A DNA stretch of 64,000 nt from Roseiterribacter gracilis (GCA_018332375.1 BOPV01000001.1:248001-312000), one strand, 5' to 3'. Counted from the first letter of the stretch, positions 34,635-44,562 are shown. Numbers and translations are program-made. Notes: generated by a model not told the origin, from the sequence alone.

Positions 34635-35429
34635 TTAGTAGGACGAGCTCGCGGCAGGGCCGCCGAACTTGAAGTTCAGGCCGACGCGCAGAACGTGGCC
34701 GGTATTGTCGAAGCGCGACACGTATCCGCCATTGCCGAGACCGGGTACGCCCGGGACGTTCACGTTGCGACCGCCGAGATCGTAATAGAGATACTCGGCA
34801 CGCAAGCTCACCGGATTGCCGAACGCGGTCGTGCCGGCCAGCGCATAGTCGATGCCGGCGCCGGCCGTCCAACCGGTGCCAAGGCCGCTCTGCGAGCCCG
34901 AGAAAGTGACCGGGTTCGGTGCCGCGTTGCTGATCAGATTGACGCTGTTCGAATAGCGGCCGAACGCCCAACCCGCCGTGACATACGGCAGGAAGTTGCC
35001 GACCGCGTAACCGGCGCGCGCGCGCACCGTGCCGAAGCTCGTCTGCTTCTGCTTGAAGTCGGTGCGATCGTTCAGCGTGCTGATGAAGCTGGTCGTGTGA
35101 TCGAGATCGGTAATGTCGAGATCGGCTTCGACGCCGTACACGAACTTGCCGACCTGCCAATCGTAACCGATCTGCGCGCCGCCGAGGAAACCGTCGCGCG
35201 AATTCGTCACCAGGCCGGGACGGCGATTGGCGGCGATCTGCGCGATGTTGCCGGCAAGCACGCCCGTCGTGACGATGTCTTCTTTGTCACTGGTGCCGAA
35301 ACCCGCGTTGATGCCGGCATGAAAGCCCGACCAGTTGAACGACGGTGATGTAGACGCTGCTTGCTGCGCATGTGCTGCGTTTGAAAGCAGCGCTGCGCTC
35401 AACAGCGGAAGAGCAAAAAGAATACGCAC
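34635..35429 (-). CDS. Omp25/RopB-like outer-membrane beta-barrel protein
   Basis: 264 residues with signal peptide (MRILFALPLLSAALLSNAAHAQ). The mature part is an 8-stranded barrel beginning FNWSGFHAGINAGFG and ending LRVGLNFKFGG. Internal strands GGAQIGYDWQVGKFVYGVEADLD and FLPYVTAGWAFGRYSN closely match the barrel of the downstream OmpA-like protein. Such proteins are abundant surface proteins of alphaproteobacteria with structural or immune-modulating roles. No peptidoglycan-binding domain is attached. The gene has its own terminator and a 270-bp gap upstream shared with the divergent RND pump. Confidence 0.9.
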   Translation of the reverse strand: MRILFALPLLSAALLSNAAHAQQAASTSPSFNWSGFHAGINAGFGTSDKEDIVTTGVLAGNIAQIAANRRPGLVTNSRDGFLGGAQIGYDWQVGKFVYGVEADLDITDLDHTTSFISTLNDRTDFKQKQTSFGTVRARAGYAVGNFLPYVTAGWAFGRYSNSVNLISNAAPNPVTFSGSQSGLGTGWTAGAGIDYALAGTTAFGNPVSLRAEYLYYDLGGRNVNVPGVPGLGNGGYVSRFDNTGHVLRVGLNFKFGGPAASSSY

Positions 35430-35656
35430 AGTCTGTGACTCCCATCATGGATGCGCGCCAGATACGGCGCGATCGAGCAGATGGATGTTGCGTGCGCGCG
35501 ACGATGGAAAATTCAGCGACACAGGCTGTTACGCAGCTCGGGAATAATGTGCAGCGTAGATGCGTCTGGGAAACGGGGTTCCCGCGCGCCGATGACGCGC
35601 CAGGAGCCGCGCAGAACACTTGCCTGAATCTCGCCTGTTCATGCATGTGAGGGGGT

Positions 35657-35678
35657 CTGTTCCGCTTCCATGGAACAG
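35657..35678. promoter_or_regulatory. Inverted repeat upstream of the RND pump start
   Basis: CTGTTCC, 8 bases, GGAACAG: perfect 7-bp arms. It sits 22 bases before the preferred ATG at 35700 and overlaps an alternative ATG at 35670, which argues for the later start. An operator is plausible for an efflux pump, but the regulator is not in the window. Confidence 0.4.
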
Positions 35679-35699
35679 CGAACCGGACGGCGCCTTCCA

Positions 35700-38600
35700 A
35701 TGTGGATCGTCAAAGTCGCCCTGCAGCGGCCCTACACGTTCGTCGTGCTGGCAATTCTGCTGGCGCTGCTGGGCCCGTTGACCATTCTACGAACGCCGAC
35801 GGACGTTTTCCCGGACATCAAAATCCCGGTCGTTTCGGTCGTTTGGCAGTATTCCGGCATGCCCGCCGACGAAATGGGCACGCGCATCATCGGCAATTTC
35901 GAGCGCGCCTGCACGACGACGGTCAACGACATCGAACATATTGAGTCCACGTCGCTGGCCGGCGTAGGCGTGGTGAAGCTGTTCTTTCAGCCCACGGTCA
36001 ATGTCGAACTGGCGCTGGCCCAGGTCACCGCGATCTCGCAAAGCCAGCTCAAGAACCTGCCGCCCGGCGTCACGTCGCCGTTGATTCTGTCCTACAGCGC
36101 CTCGTCGGTGCCGGTGCTGCAGCTGGCCTATTCCAGCGTCGTTCTGTCGGAACAGGAAATGTTCGACCTGTCGCAGAACGTGGTGCGCACGCAGCTTGCG
36201 GACGTGCAGGGCGCGTCGATCCCGTACCCGTATGGCGGCAAGCAGCGCCAGATCGAAGTCGATCTCGATCCGTCGAAGCTGCGCGCCTACGGTCTGTCGG
36301 CGACCGACGTCAATGCCGCGATCGGATCGCAAAATCTGATCGTGCCGGCGGGTACGCAGAAAATCGGCGGCTTCGAATACAACGTCAAACTGAACGCCAG
36401 CCCGACGTCGGTCGGCGACCTGAACGACCTTCCGATCAAACGTGCAGCCAACGGCTCCGTTCTTTATGTGCGTGACGTTGCGCATGTGCGCGACGGCAAC
36501 CCGCCGCAAACCAACATCGTACGCGTCAATGGCGGCCGCGCGGTTCTGTCGACGATCCAGAAGACCGGCGCCGCATCGACGCTCGACATTATCGAGCGCA
36601 TCAAAGAACGCGTGCCGCGCATCCAGATGGCGCTGCCGGAGTCGCTCAAGATCGACACGATCGGCGATCAGTCGCTGTTCGTGCGCGGCGCGATTTCGGG
36701 GGTCATCAACGAAGCGATGATCGCAGCCGCGCTGACCGGCATGATGATCCTGCTGTTCTTAGGGTCGTGGCGCTCGACCCTGATCATCACCATCTCGATC
36801 CCGCTTTCGATCCTGGCCTCGATCATCGCGCTGGCCGCGATCGGGCAGACGATCAACATCATGACCTTGGGCGGGCTGGCGCTGGCGGTCGGCATTCTGG
36901 TCGACGATGCGACGGTCACGATCGAGAATATCAACGCGCATCTCGAACGCGGCGCCGAAGTTGAAGACGCAATTCTGATCGGCGCCGACCAGATCGCAAT
37001 CCCGGCGCTGGTTTCGACCTTGAGCATCTGCATCGTGTTCATCCCGATGTTTCTGCTCACCGGCGTCGCGCGGTATCTGTTCGTGCCGCTGGCCGAAGCG
37101 GTCGTGTTCGCGATGCTGGCGTCCTACGTGCTGTCGCGCACCTTGGTGCCAACCTTGGCCAAGTTCTGGCTGCAGAAACATGTGCTGCACGTGCAGGACG
37201 GCACGCGCAAACGCTGGCCGGCGCGGTTCCAGGCCGGCTTCGAACGCAATTTTGAATCGCTGCGCGCCGACTATCGCGACCTGCTGCAATGGAGCCTGGC
37301 GCGGCGCGCGACGTTTGTGCCGGTCTTTGCCGGCCTGATCGTGATCTCGTTCGCGCTGGTGCCGTTTCTGGGCGAGGATTTCTTCCCCTCGGTCGATTCC
37401 GGGCAGATCAAACTGCATGTGCGCGCCCATGCCGGCACGCGCGTCGAAGAAACGGCGCGGCTTGGCGACCGGGTCGAAGACGCGATCCGCGAAATCATTC
37501 CACCGGCCGAAATTCAGACGATGGTCGACAATATCGGCCTGCCGATCAGCGGCATCAATTTGAGTTATTCGAATTCGGGTACGACCGGCCCGTCCGACGC
37601 CGACATTCTGATTACGCTGACGCCCGACCATCACGCGACCGACGATTACGTGCGCAAGATGCGCGACGAGCTTCCGCGTCGCTTTCCGGGCGCGTCCTTC
37701 TCGTTCCAGCCCGCCGACATCGTGGCGCAGATTCTGAACTTTGGTTTGCCGGCGCCGATCGATGTTGCGATCGCGGGTCGCAACCTGACCCAGAACCGCG
37801 CCTATGCCGACAAGCTGCTCGAAAAGATGCGGTTGGTGCCGGGGCTCGTCGACCTGCATCTGCACCAGTCGTTCGACTATCCCGAATTGCGCGTGAACGT
37901 CGATCGCACGCGCGCGCAAGAGCTGGGCCTGACCCAGCGCGACGTTGCGACCGACATGCTGATCTCGCTGTCGGGCAGTTTCCAAACCTCGCCAACCTTC
38001 TGGCTCAGCCCCGAGAACGGCGTGTCGTACCAGATCGTGACGCAGACGCCGCAAACGACGTTGAGTTCGCTCCAGGCCTTGCAGGCGACGCCGATCGGCG
38101 GCGGTACCGCGCTGGCTGCATCGCGCGCAGCGGGCGGCAACGGCATGCCGCAGATCCTGGCGGCGGTCGGTACGACGCAACGCGGCGCCGGGCTTGGCAT
38201 CGTCTCGCACTACAACACCGCGCCGATGCTGAATCTCTACGCGGCCGTGCAAGATCGCGATCTAGGTGCAGTCGCCAAAGATCTGCAGCGTATTCTGGAC
38301 GAGACTGCGAGCGAGCTGCCGCGCGGTGCGACGGTCGATATTCGCGGCCAGGTCCAGACCATGACGCAGTCCTTCCGCGGTCTCTATGTCGGGCTGTGTT
38401 TCGCGATCCTGCTCGTCTACCTGCTGATCGTGGTCAATTTCCAATCCTGGATCGATCCGCTGATCATCATCACAGCGCTGCCCGCGGCGCTGGCGGGCAT
38501 CGTCTGGATGTTGTTCGTCACCAACACGCATCTGTCGGTGCCGGCCTTGACCGGTGCGATCATGTGTATGGGCGTCGGCACCGCGAATTCGATCCTGGTG

Positions 38601-38897
38601 ATCAGCTTCGCGCGCGACTGCGTGCGCGACGGTATGGGGATCGAAGCAGCCGCGCTCGAAGCCGGCTTCGGGCGGTTCCGCCCGGTTTTGATGACCGCAC
38701 TGGCGATGATCATCGGCATGATCCCGATGGCGCTGGGGCTGGGGGACGGCGGCGAACAGAACGCACCGCTGGGCCGTGCCGTGATCGGCGGGCTGGTCTT
38801 TGCGACCGTGGCCACGTTGCTGCTGGTGCCAAACGTATTTTGCCTCGTACATGGACGACGCCGCCCGCCTGCGGCGGAGAGCTTGGTAACCGCATGA
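35700..38897 (+). CDS. RND-family efflux pump inner-membrane subunit
   Basis: 1065 residues from the ATG at 35700 (MWIVKVALQRPYTF), typical for an RND exporter. It shows the duplicated 6-helix architecture: a first helix at the N-terminus, LLFLGSWRSTLIITISIPLSILASI with GLALAVGILVDDATVTIENI (helix 4 with the paired Asp of the proton relay), and the second half beginning RRATFVPVFAGLIVISF. Large periplasmic loops carry the porter domain. It exports drugs or other amphiphiles as a trimer with an adaptor and an outer-membrane channel. The adaptor gene overlaps its stop (ATGA). No outer-membrane factor gene is present. Confidence 0.93.
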   Translation: MWIVKVALQRPYTFVVLAILLALLGPLTILRTPTDVFPDIKIPVVSVVWQYSGMPADEMGTRIIGNFERACTTTVNDIEHIESTSLAGVGVVKLFFQPTVNVELALAQVTAISQSQLKNLPPGVTSPLILSYSASSVPVLQLAYSSVVLSEQEMFDLSQNVVRTQLADVQGASIPYPYGGKQRQIEVDLDPSKLRAYGLSATDVNAAIGSQNLIVPAGTQKIGGFEYNVKLNASPTSVGDLNDLPIKRAANGSVLYVRDVAHVRDGNPPQTNIVRVNGGRAVLSTIQKTGAASTLDIIERIKERVPRIQMALPESLKIDTIGDQSLFVRGAISGVINEAMIAAALTGMMILLFLGSWRSTLIITISIPLSILASIIALAAIGQTINIMTLGGLALAVGILVDDATVTIENINAHLERGAEVEDAILIGADQIAIPALVSTLSICIVFIPMFLLTGVARYLFVPLAEAVVFAMLASYVLSRTLVPTLAKFWLQKHVLHVQDGTRKRWPARFQAGFERNFESLRADYRDLLQWSLARRATFVPVFAGLIVISFALVPFLGEDFFPSVDSGQIKLHVRAHAGTRVEETARLGDRVEDAIREIIPPAEIQTMVDNIGLPISGINLSYSNSGTTGPSDADILITLTPDHHATDDYVRKMRDELPRRFPGASFSFQPADIVAQILNFGLPAPIDVAIAGRNLTQNRAYADKLLEKMRLVPGLVDLHLHQSFDYPELRVNVDRTRAQELGLTQRDVATDMLISLSGSFQTSPTFWLSPENGVSYQIVTQTPQTTLSSLQALQATPIGGGTALAASRAAGGNGMPQILAAVGTTQRGAGLGIVSHYNTAPMLNLYAAVQDRDLGAVAKDLQRILDETASELPRGATVDIRGQVQTMTQSFRGLYVGLCFAILLVYLLIVVNFQSWIDPLIIITALPAALAGIVWMLFVTNTHLSVPALTGAIMCMGVGTANSILVISFARDCVRDGMGIEAAALEAGFGRFRPVLMTALAMIIGMIPMALGLGDGGEQNAPLGRAVIGGLVFATVATLLLVPNVFCLVHGRRRPPAAESLVTA

Positions 38898-40105
38898 CTG
38901 CACCGCTCGATCCGAACCGTCCGCCGTCCTGGCTGAAACGTCAGGCCAAAGGACATACGCGGCTGTTGCTGACGGTTGCGGTCGTGATCGTCGCGCTCGT
39001 CGTGGTCAGCGGCATTGCGAGCCGCCTGCTGAATGCGCGCGCGCTGAAAGTGCAGACGGCGGCGCGCGCGGTGCAATCGGTGACGGTGACGACGGCCAAG
39101 CTGGGCCCGCGCGAAGAAGAGTTGGTTTTGCCCGGCAACGTGCAGGCGCGTTCGGAAGCGCCGATCTATGCCCGCACCAGCGGCTATTTGAAGGCCTGGT
39201 ACGTCGATCTCGGCACGCGCGTCAAAGCGGGACAGTTGCTGGCTGAAATCGAAACGCCCGAAGTCGACGAACAGCTGCGCCAGGCCGAAGCCGATCTCAA
39301 CACGATCGAGGCGACGTCGCAGTTGGCGCAAAGCACCGCCGCGCGCTGGCGCGACTTGCTGGCCAAAGGTACGGTCTCGCAACAGGCGGCCGACGAAAAA
39401 AACGCCGACGCCAACGCCAAGCGCGCACAACTGCAATCGGCACGCGCCAACCGCGAACGTCTATTGCAGCTGCAAGGCTTCAAGCGCGTCGTGGCGCCGT
39501 TCGATGGGGTGATCTCGTCACGTCGTACCGATGTCGGCCAGCTGATCGCCGCAGGCTCGGGCGTCGGACCCGAACTGTTTCATCTCGTCGATAGCAGCAC
39601 CTTGCGCATCTACGTGCAGGTACCGCAGCCGTTTACGCCGGTGCTGAAAGTCGGGACCGAGGCGGGGTTGCGCTTTGCCGAACGTCCGGGCCGCAATTTC
39701 CCCGCGACCCTGGTGCGCATGGCCGACGCGCTCGACGCCAATTCGCGCTCGTTGATGGTCGAGCTGGAATATGACAATCGCGCCGGCGAGCTGTTGCCCG
39801 GCAGCTATGCCGAAGTGCATTTCCATTTGAAGAATGCCAGCCCCAGCCCGCGCGTGCCGGCGACGGCGCTGCTGTTCGGCGCCAACGGCCAGCGCATCGC
39901 CAAAGTCGCGAGCGACGGCAAGGTGACCTTGCAGAAAGTCGCAATTGGTCGCGACTTCGGCAACGAAGTCGAGATCGTCGAAGGTCTTGCAGCCGACGAG
40001 CCGTTCGCGCTCGATCCGCCGGACTCGCTGACCGACGGGCAGGTGGTGCGCGTTGCGAAACCCGAGACGCCCAAACCGCCGGAGCCGCGCGCGGCTGAGC
40101 GTTAG
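38894..40105 (+). CDS. RND efflux periplasmic adaptor subunit
   Basis: 403 residues from the ATG at 38894, overlapping the pump stop. One N-terminal membrane anchor (LLLTVAVVIVALVVVSGIAS). The lipoyl halves (VLPGNVQARSEAPIYARTSGYL and FKRVVAPFDGVISSRRTDVGQLI) flank an alpha-hairpin (EVDEQLRQAEADLNTIEAT...). Beta-barrel and membrane-proximal domains follow. A Pro-rich tail (PETPKPPEPRAAER) ends it. The gene order, pump before adaptor, is the reverse of the convergent RND operon that follows. The stop overlaps the stop of that second pump by 4 bp. Confidence 0.92.
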   Translation: MTAPLDPNRPPSWLKRQAKGHTRLLLTVAVVIVALVVVSGIASRLLNARALKVQTAARAVQSVTVTTAKLGPREEELVLPGNVQARSEAPIYARTSGYLKAWYVDLGTRVKAGQLLAEIETPEVDEQLRQAEADLNTIEATSQLAQSTAARWRDLLAKGTVSQQAADEKNADANAKRAQLQSARANRERLLQLQGFKRVVAPFDGVISSRRTDVGQLIAAGSGVGPELFHLVDSSTLRIYVQVPQPFTPVLKVGTEAGLRFAERPGRNFPATLVRMADALDANSRSLMVELEYDNRAGELLPGSYAEVHFHLKNASPSPRVPATALLFGANGQRIAKVASDGKVTLQKVAIGRDFGNEVEIVEGLAADEPFALDPPDSLTDGQVVRVAKPETPKPPEPRAAER

Positions 40106-43100
40106 TCGGCGCCGACCGGGATCGCGTTGCTTGCTTCCATCTGCGCCAGCTCGCGCCCGACGGCACCGACCGGGCGCACGGTGCGCGCCATCAGACCGTA
40201 GAGAACCGGCGTCACGAACAACGACATGGCGGTGCCCAGTGCGACGCCGCCGATGATCGTCACGCCGATCGCCGAGCGCGCTTCGGCACCGGCGCCATGC
40301 GCGATGGCAAGCGGGATGGCGCCGCCGATCGCGGCGATCGAGGTCATCAGGATCGGACGCAGTCGCGCAGCCGCGGCTTCGCGCACCGCTTCGATCGTGC
40401 TGCGGCCTTGCGTTCGTAGCTGGTTCGAGAATTCGACGATCAGAATCGCGTTCTTCGCGATCAGTCCGATCAGCATCACCATGCCGATCTGCGTGTAGGT
40501 GTTGATCGTCATGCCGGTGAGGTGCAGCGCGGCCACGCCGCCCAGCAACGCCAGCGGTACGGTCGCCATCACCAGCAGCGGCAGACGTATGCTTTCGAAC
40601 TGCGCCGCCAGAACCAGGAAGGCGACGATGATGGCGAGTCCGAACGCGATCAACGTTGATTGGCCGGTCGCGGCATATTGCTTGGCCGAACCGACGAAGG
40701 TGATGCGCGCTTCGGGTGGCAGCGAGTCCGCCGCGGCGCGGCGCAGCTCGGCGATGCCTTCGCTCATCGTGACGCCGGGCGCGAGATTGACGTCGATGCC
40801 GATCGCAGCGCGCCGGTCGAAGCGCGGCAACTGGCTTGGGCCGGCGCGTTCTTCTGCCTGCACGACGGCAGCGAGCGGAATCAGATCGTCGGCACGCAAG
40901 TCGCTTGGCACCGCCGGGTTGCTGGAGCGGACGTAGAAATTCTGCAGCTCGGCCTGCTGCGCGCGCACCGACGGTGCTGCCTGCAGCATGACGTCATATT
41001 CGCGGCCGCGATCGATGAAACGGCCGACACGACGGCCTGCCATCATCACTTCCAAGGTGCGGCTGATCGTGCCGGCGTCGAGGCCGAGATCTTGCGCACG
41101 TTCACGGTCGATGCGCACGCGCAGCTGCGGCTTGGTTTCGTCGTAGCTGGCGCGCGGACCGTTGAGCAGCTTGGACTGGGCCAGTCGCTCGAACAGTTGG
41201 TCGCGCCACACGACCAGCTCGTCATACGTGTTGCCGCCAAGCTGGAACGACACGATGTTGCCAGGCGCGCCCGCGAGGTTCTGCGGATTGATGACGGCGA
41301 AGCGCAGGCCCGGTACGTCGAGCAGCTTCACGCGCATTTCTTCCATGATGACTTCAAGCGGGCGCGTCTTTTTTTCGTCCCAGTCATACAGCAGCACGGC
41401 GATGTTGCCGCGATTGACGCCGGCACCGCCATTGCTGCCGTCGCCGAACAGGCGCACCAGCACGCGCTTCACTTCGCCATCGGGGCCGGTATAGGGCAGC
41501 AGGATCTGTTCGGCCTTGGCCAGCTCGTCCAGCATGAATTGCTGGCTGGCGCCTTCGGGGCCGTTGACGCTGATGAAGAACTGTCGCGTGTCCTCCGACG
41601 GCGCCAGCTCCTGCGGCAAGGTCAAGTACAAGGCGCCGAACAACGCATAGGCGCCGACTGCACCCGCCAGCATTGTCTTCGGTCGGGCCAGCGCAAAGTC
41701 GAGCAGGCGCAGATAGCCGCGCTTCAGCCGCTCGAATCCGCCCTTCGTATTGTCGACGACATGCGCGTGCAGCTTTTGCGCTTTGAGCAGGTTGGCGCAC
41801 AGAACCGGACCGAAGGTCAGCGCCGCGACGGCCGAGAAGAACAGCGACGAGACCAGCGCGGCTGCGAATTCGCGCAGCATCGGTCCGACCGTGCCGGTGA
41901 CCAAGGTCAGCGGCAGGATCACGCTCATCAACACGGCGGTGGTTGCAATGACGGCGAAGCCAATTTGACGTCCACCGCGATAGGCAGCCAGCAAGGGCGG
42001 CTCGCCCGCATGCATGCGCGTGACGATGTTCTCGACCACGATGATTGCGTCGTCGACCACGAGGCCGATCGCCAGCACCATCGCCAGCAAGGTGAACACG
42101 TTGATCGAATAACCCAGCAGCGACAGCACGCCGAAACTGGCGGCGAGCGAGACGGGGACGGCGAACATCGTGATCGCGGCCGCCGTCGCCGACCGCAGGA
42201 AGGCGAACACGACCAGGGCCACCAGCGCCAGCGCGGCGCCGAGTGCGACGAAGATTTCGTGGATCGAGGCGCGGATTGGCGTCGCGTCGTCCTGGCCTGC
42301 TTCGACGGTCGTGCCGTCGGGCATCGAGCGTGACAGTTCGGCAATGCGCTTGCGCACGCCGGCCGATACGTCGAGCGTGTTGGCGCTGGTCTGTTTCAGG
42401 ATTGCGAGACTGACGGCGGATTTGCCGTTGATGCGCAACGCGCCGCGCGGTTCGCGCGGTCCGATTTCGACGCGCGCAACGTCGCCGAGACGAATGGCGC
42501 CGGTCGGGCTTTGGCGCACGACCAGGCGGCGGAACGCTTCTGGCGTTGCCAGGCGCGTATCGGCACGGATCGTCAGTTCGCGTTGGCTGGCTTCGATGCG
42601 GCCCGCGACGATGTCGATATTCTCGCGGTTGAGCGCGTCTTCGACGTCGGTCGACGTGATGCGTCGCGCGGTCATCGCGGCACGATCGAGCCAGATACGC
42701 ATCGATTGCTGGCGCTCGCCCCAGATCATCACGTTGGCGACGCCGGGAACGGCGTTGAGCTGATCGAGGAAGCCGCGTCGCGCCCAGTCGCTGAGCTCGA
42801 TCGGCGTCATGCTGGTGCTGGTCAAGGTCAGGATGAAAACCGGATCGGCCGAACTGTCGAACTTGTACATGACCGGACGGTCGACCGTGGCCGGCAACTG
42901 CGCCGTCGCGCGCGACATGCCTTCGCGCACGTCGTTGGCGGCCGCTTCGAGATCGCGGCCGGGCAGGAAGGTGATGAAGACGCTGCTATAGCCGTCGCGC
43001 GATGCAGCGCTGATGAAGTCGATTCCTTCGACGCCGGCCAGCTCGTCTTCGATGACGCGCGTCACGACCGTGTCGATAACTTCCGGTGCTGCACCGGGAT

Positions 43101-43251
43101 AGGAGGTGTTGATCGCGATCGCAGCCGCGTCGGCACGCGGATATTCGCGCACCGAGAGTTTCTGATAGCCGATCAGGCCGAAGACGATGATCAGCGCGTT
43201 CAGCACCATCGCGGTGACGGGCCGGCGGACCGAGATGTCGGTGAGCAGCAT
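40102..43251 (-). CDS. RND-family (HAE1-type) efflux pump inner-membrane subunit
   Basis: 1049 residues. N-terminus LLTDISVRRPVTAMVLNALIIVFGLIGY, then QKLSVREYPRADAAAIAINTSYPGA, characteristic of HAE1 multidrug pumps. Helix 4 reads AMVLAIGLVVDDAIIVVENI with the Asp-Asp pair of the proton relay, and the second half contains RRVGRFIDRGREYDV and MLIGLIAKNAILIVEF, the helix 10-11 signature with the relay Lys. The porter-domain spacing is normal. It is translated after its adaptor (43263) with an 11-base gap and converges on the other RND operon. The substrate is unknown. Confidence 0.94.
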   Translation of the reverse strand: MLLTDISVRRPVTAMVLNALIIVFGLIGYQKLSVREYPRADAAAIAINTSYPGAAPEVIDTVVTRVIEDELAGVEGIDFISAASRDGYSSVFITFLPGRDLEAAANDVREGMSRATAQLPATVDRPVMYKFDSSADPVFILTLTSTSMTPIELSDWARRGFLDQLNAVPGVANVMIWGERQQSMRIWLDRAAMTARRITSTDVEDALNRENIDIVAGRIEASQRELTIRADTRLATPEAFRRLVVRQSPTGAIRLGDVARVEIGPREPRGALRINGKSAVSLAILKQTSANTLDVSAGVRKRIAELSRSMPDGTTVEAGQDDATPIRASIHEIFVALGAALALVALVVFAFLRSATAAAITMFAVPVSLAASFGVLSLLGYSINVFTLLAMVLAIGLVVDDAIIVVENIVTRMHAGEPPLLAAYRGGRQIGFAVIATTAVLMSVILPLTLVTGTVGPMLREFAAALVSSLFFSAVAALTFGPVLCANLLKAQKLHAHVVDNTKGGFERLKRGYLRLLDFALARPKTMLAGAVGAYALFGALYLTLPQELAPSEDTRQFFISVNGPEGASQQFMLDELAKAEQILLPYTGPDGEVKRVLVRLFGDGSNGGAGVNRGNIAVLLYDWDEKKTRPLEVIMEEMRVKLLDVPGLRFAVINPQNLAGAPGNIVSFQLGGNTYDELVVWRDQLFERLAQSKLLNGPRASYDETKPQLRVRIDRERAQDLGLDAGTISRTLEVMMAGRRVGRFIDRGREYDVMLQAAPSVRAQQAELQNFYVRSSNPAVPSDLRADDLIPLAAVVQAEERAGPSQLPRFDRRAAIGIDVNLAPGVTMSEGIAELRRAAADSLPPEARITFVGSAKQYAATGQSTLIAFGLAIIVAFLVLAAQFESIRLPLLVMATVPLALLGGVAALHLTGMTINTYTQIGMVMLIGLIAKNAILIVEFSNQLRTQGRSTIEAVREAAAARLRPILMTSIAAIGGAIPLAIAHGAGAEARSAIGVTIIGGVALGTAMSLFVTPVLYGLMARTVRPVGAVGRELAQMEASNAIPVGAD

Positions 43252-43262
43252 GGTGGAGCCTC

Positions 43263-44360
43263 TCAGCCCAGTCGGGCAGCGACGACGTTGCTGGTTCGGG
43301 CCGGTTCCAGCTTCACCGGTGCGCCGTCGCGCAGTTTGATCGTGCCGCGCGTGACGATCTGCTCGCCTTCCTCGACGCCTTTGCGCACTTCGGCGAGACC
43401 GTCGACGGTCGATCCGATCGTCACGGGGCGGCGCACGGCCTTTCCATTCTGGACGACATAGACGAACTGCGTACCGCTCGACGTCACCAGCGCTTCTTCC
43501 GGCACCAGCACGACATTGTCGCGTCGGCTGAGTTCGAGCCGTACGCGCAGGAACATGCCGGGGCGCAGGTTGCGCGATTCATTCGGCAGCGACGCCTGCA
43601 CCATCGCCTGACGCGAGCCGGCGGAGAGGCGCGTATCGACCGCGCGCACGGTGCCGGTGACGGCGCGCGCGTCGGACCCGTCGCCGAGATAGGCTTTCAC
43701 CACCTGGCCCGGCGCGACATTGGCGAGCAGCGAGTCCGGCACGGCGAATTCCAGCCGCATCACGGAAATATCATCGAGCGTCGTGATTTCGGTGCCGGGC
43801 GCGATCAGCGCGCCAAGCGAGACGCGGCGCAAACCGGTCTTGCCGGCGAACGGCGCCACCATCGTCAGGTCGCGCACGCGCGCTTCGGTGGCGTGGACCT
43901 GCGCGCTGGCGGAATCGAGCTGTGCCTGCAGCTCGTCAACGCGCGAGCGCGACACGGCCTGCGTCGACACCAGCGCCTTGGCGCGCTCCAGCAACTGCAC
44001 TGCGTTGCGCCGTGCTGCTTCGGCGACGGCGAGGTTGGCGCGCGCTTCTTCATCGTCGAGCCGCACCAGCACTTGTCCGGCACGGATTTCATCGGTTTCG
44101 TTGAACGAGATCTCGCGCACGATGCCCGGCACTTTCGCCGTCACCGTCACCGCTTCGTTGGCGCGCAGGCTGCCGACGGCTTCGAATTCCACATTGATCG
44201 GGCCGCGCGTTGCCGTGACGACGGCGACCGTTATCGGCTGAGGCGCTGCCGGACCGGTCGGCGCCGATGCACCGCGCGACGCGTAGAGCCACGCGCCGCC
44301 CGCGACCGCAACCACAATGCAGGCGGGCAGGACGGTCTGACGGCGAAAGAAGGTCGGCAT
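43263..44360 (-). CDS. RND efflux periplasmic adaptor subunit
   Basis: 365 residues from the ATG at 44360 (MPTFFRRQTVLPAC), which puts a membrane anchor at residues ~9-25. The adaptor plan is clear: EFEAVGSLRANEAVTVTAKVPGIVREI (first lipoyl half), a helical hairpin (ARANLAVAEAARRNAVQLLERAKALVSTQAVSRSRVDEL), DLTMVAPFAGKTGLRRVSLGALI (second half), then the barrel and a C-terminal domain (VLVPEEALVTSSGTQFVYVV). It is the first gene of the leftward operon. Two perfect palindromes lie 132-202 bases upstream. Confidence 0.93.
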   Translation of the reverse strand: MPTFFRRQTVLPACIVVAVAGGAWLYASRGASAPTGPAAPQPITVAVVTATRGPINVEFEAVGSLRANEAVTVTAKVPGIVREISFNETDEIRAGQVLVRLDDEEARANLAVAEAARRNAVQLLERAKALVSTQAVSRSRVDELQAQLDSASAQVHATEARVRDLTMVAPFAGKTGLRRVSLGALIAPGTEITTLDDISVMRLEFAVPDSLLANVAPGQVVKAYLGDGSDARAVTGTVRAVDTRLSAGSRQAMVQASLPNESRNLRPGMFLRVRLELSRRDNVVLVPEEALVTSSGTQFVYVVQNGKAVRRPVTIGSTVDGLAEVRKGVEEGEQIVTRGTIKLRDGAPVKLEPARTSNVVAARLG

Positions 44361-44491
44361 GAAGTCCACCTTGAACGTGCAGCGAGCGGCGGCGCGGAAT
44401 CGCAACGCGGCGCGACACTGACACCGTTCGCCGCACACACCGCGCGTCATCGGCCAGCGGAGTGTTACGAGCGCGGCTTCACGCACAATTC

Positions 44492-44562
44492 GTCACAACA
44501 CGGTTGTGACCGCGCAGCGCTGTGTCAGGTCGGGCACATCAGGCGGTCATGAACACATGACC
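44492..44562. promoter_or_regulatory. Two perfect palindromes between the RND adaptor and the VOC gene
   Basis: GTCACAAC-ACG-GTTGTGAC (44492-44510) and GGTCATG-AACA-CATGACC (44545-44562). Their arm length and spacing are typical of dimeric TetR- or MarR-type repressors. They lie in the 278-bp gap between the leftward pump operon and the rightward VOC gene and could serve either or both. No regulator gene is adjacent. Confidence 0.6.

Noticed and set aside
37289..38893. N-terminal extension of the RND adaptor frame reaching into the pump gene
   Set aside because: The extension overlaps the strongly supported pump gene; the adaptor begins at 38894 with a proper membrane anchor and an ATGA overlap.
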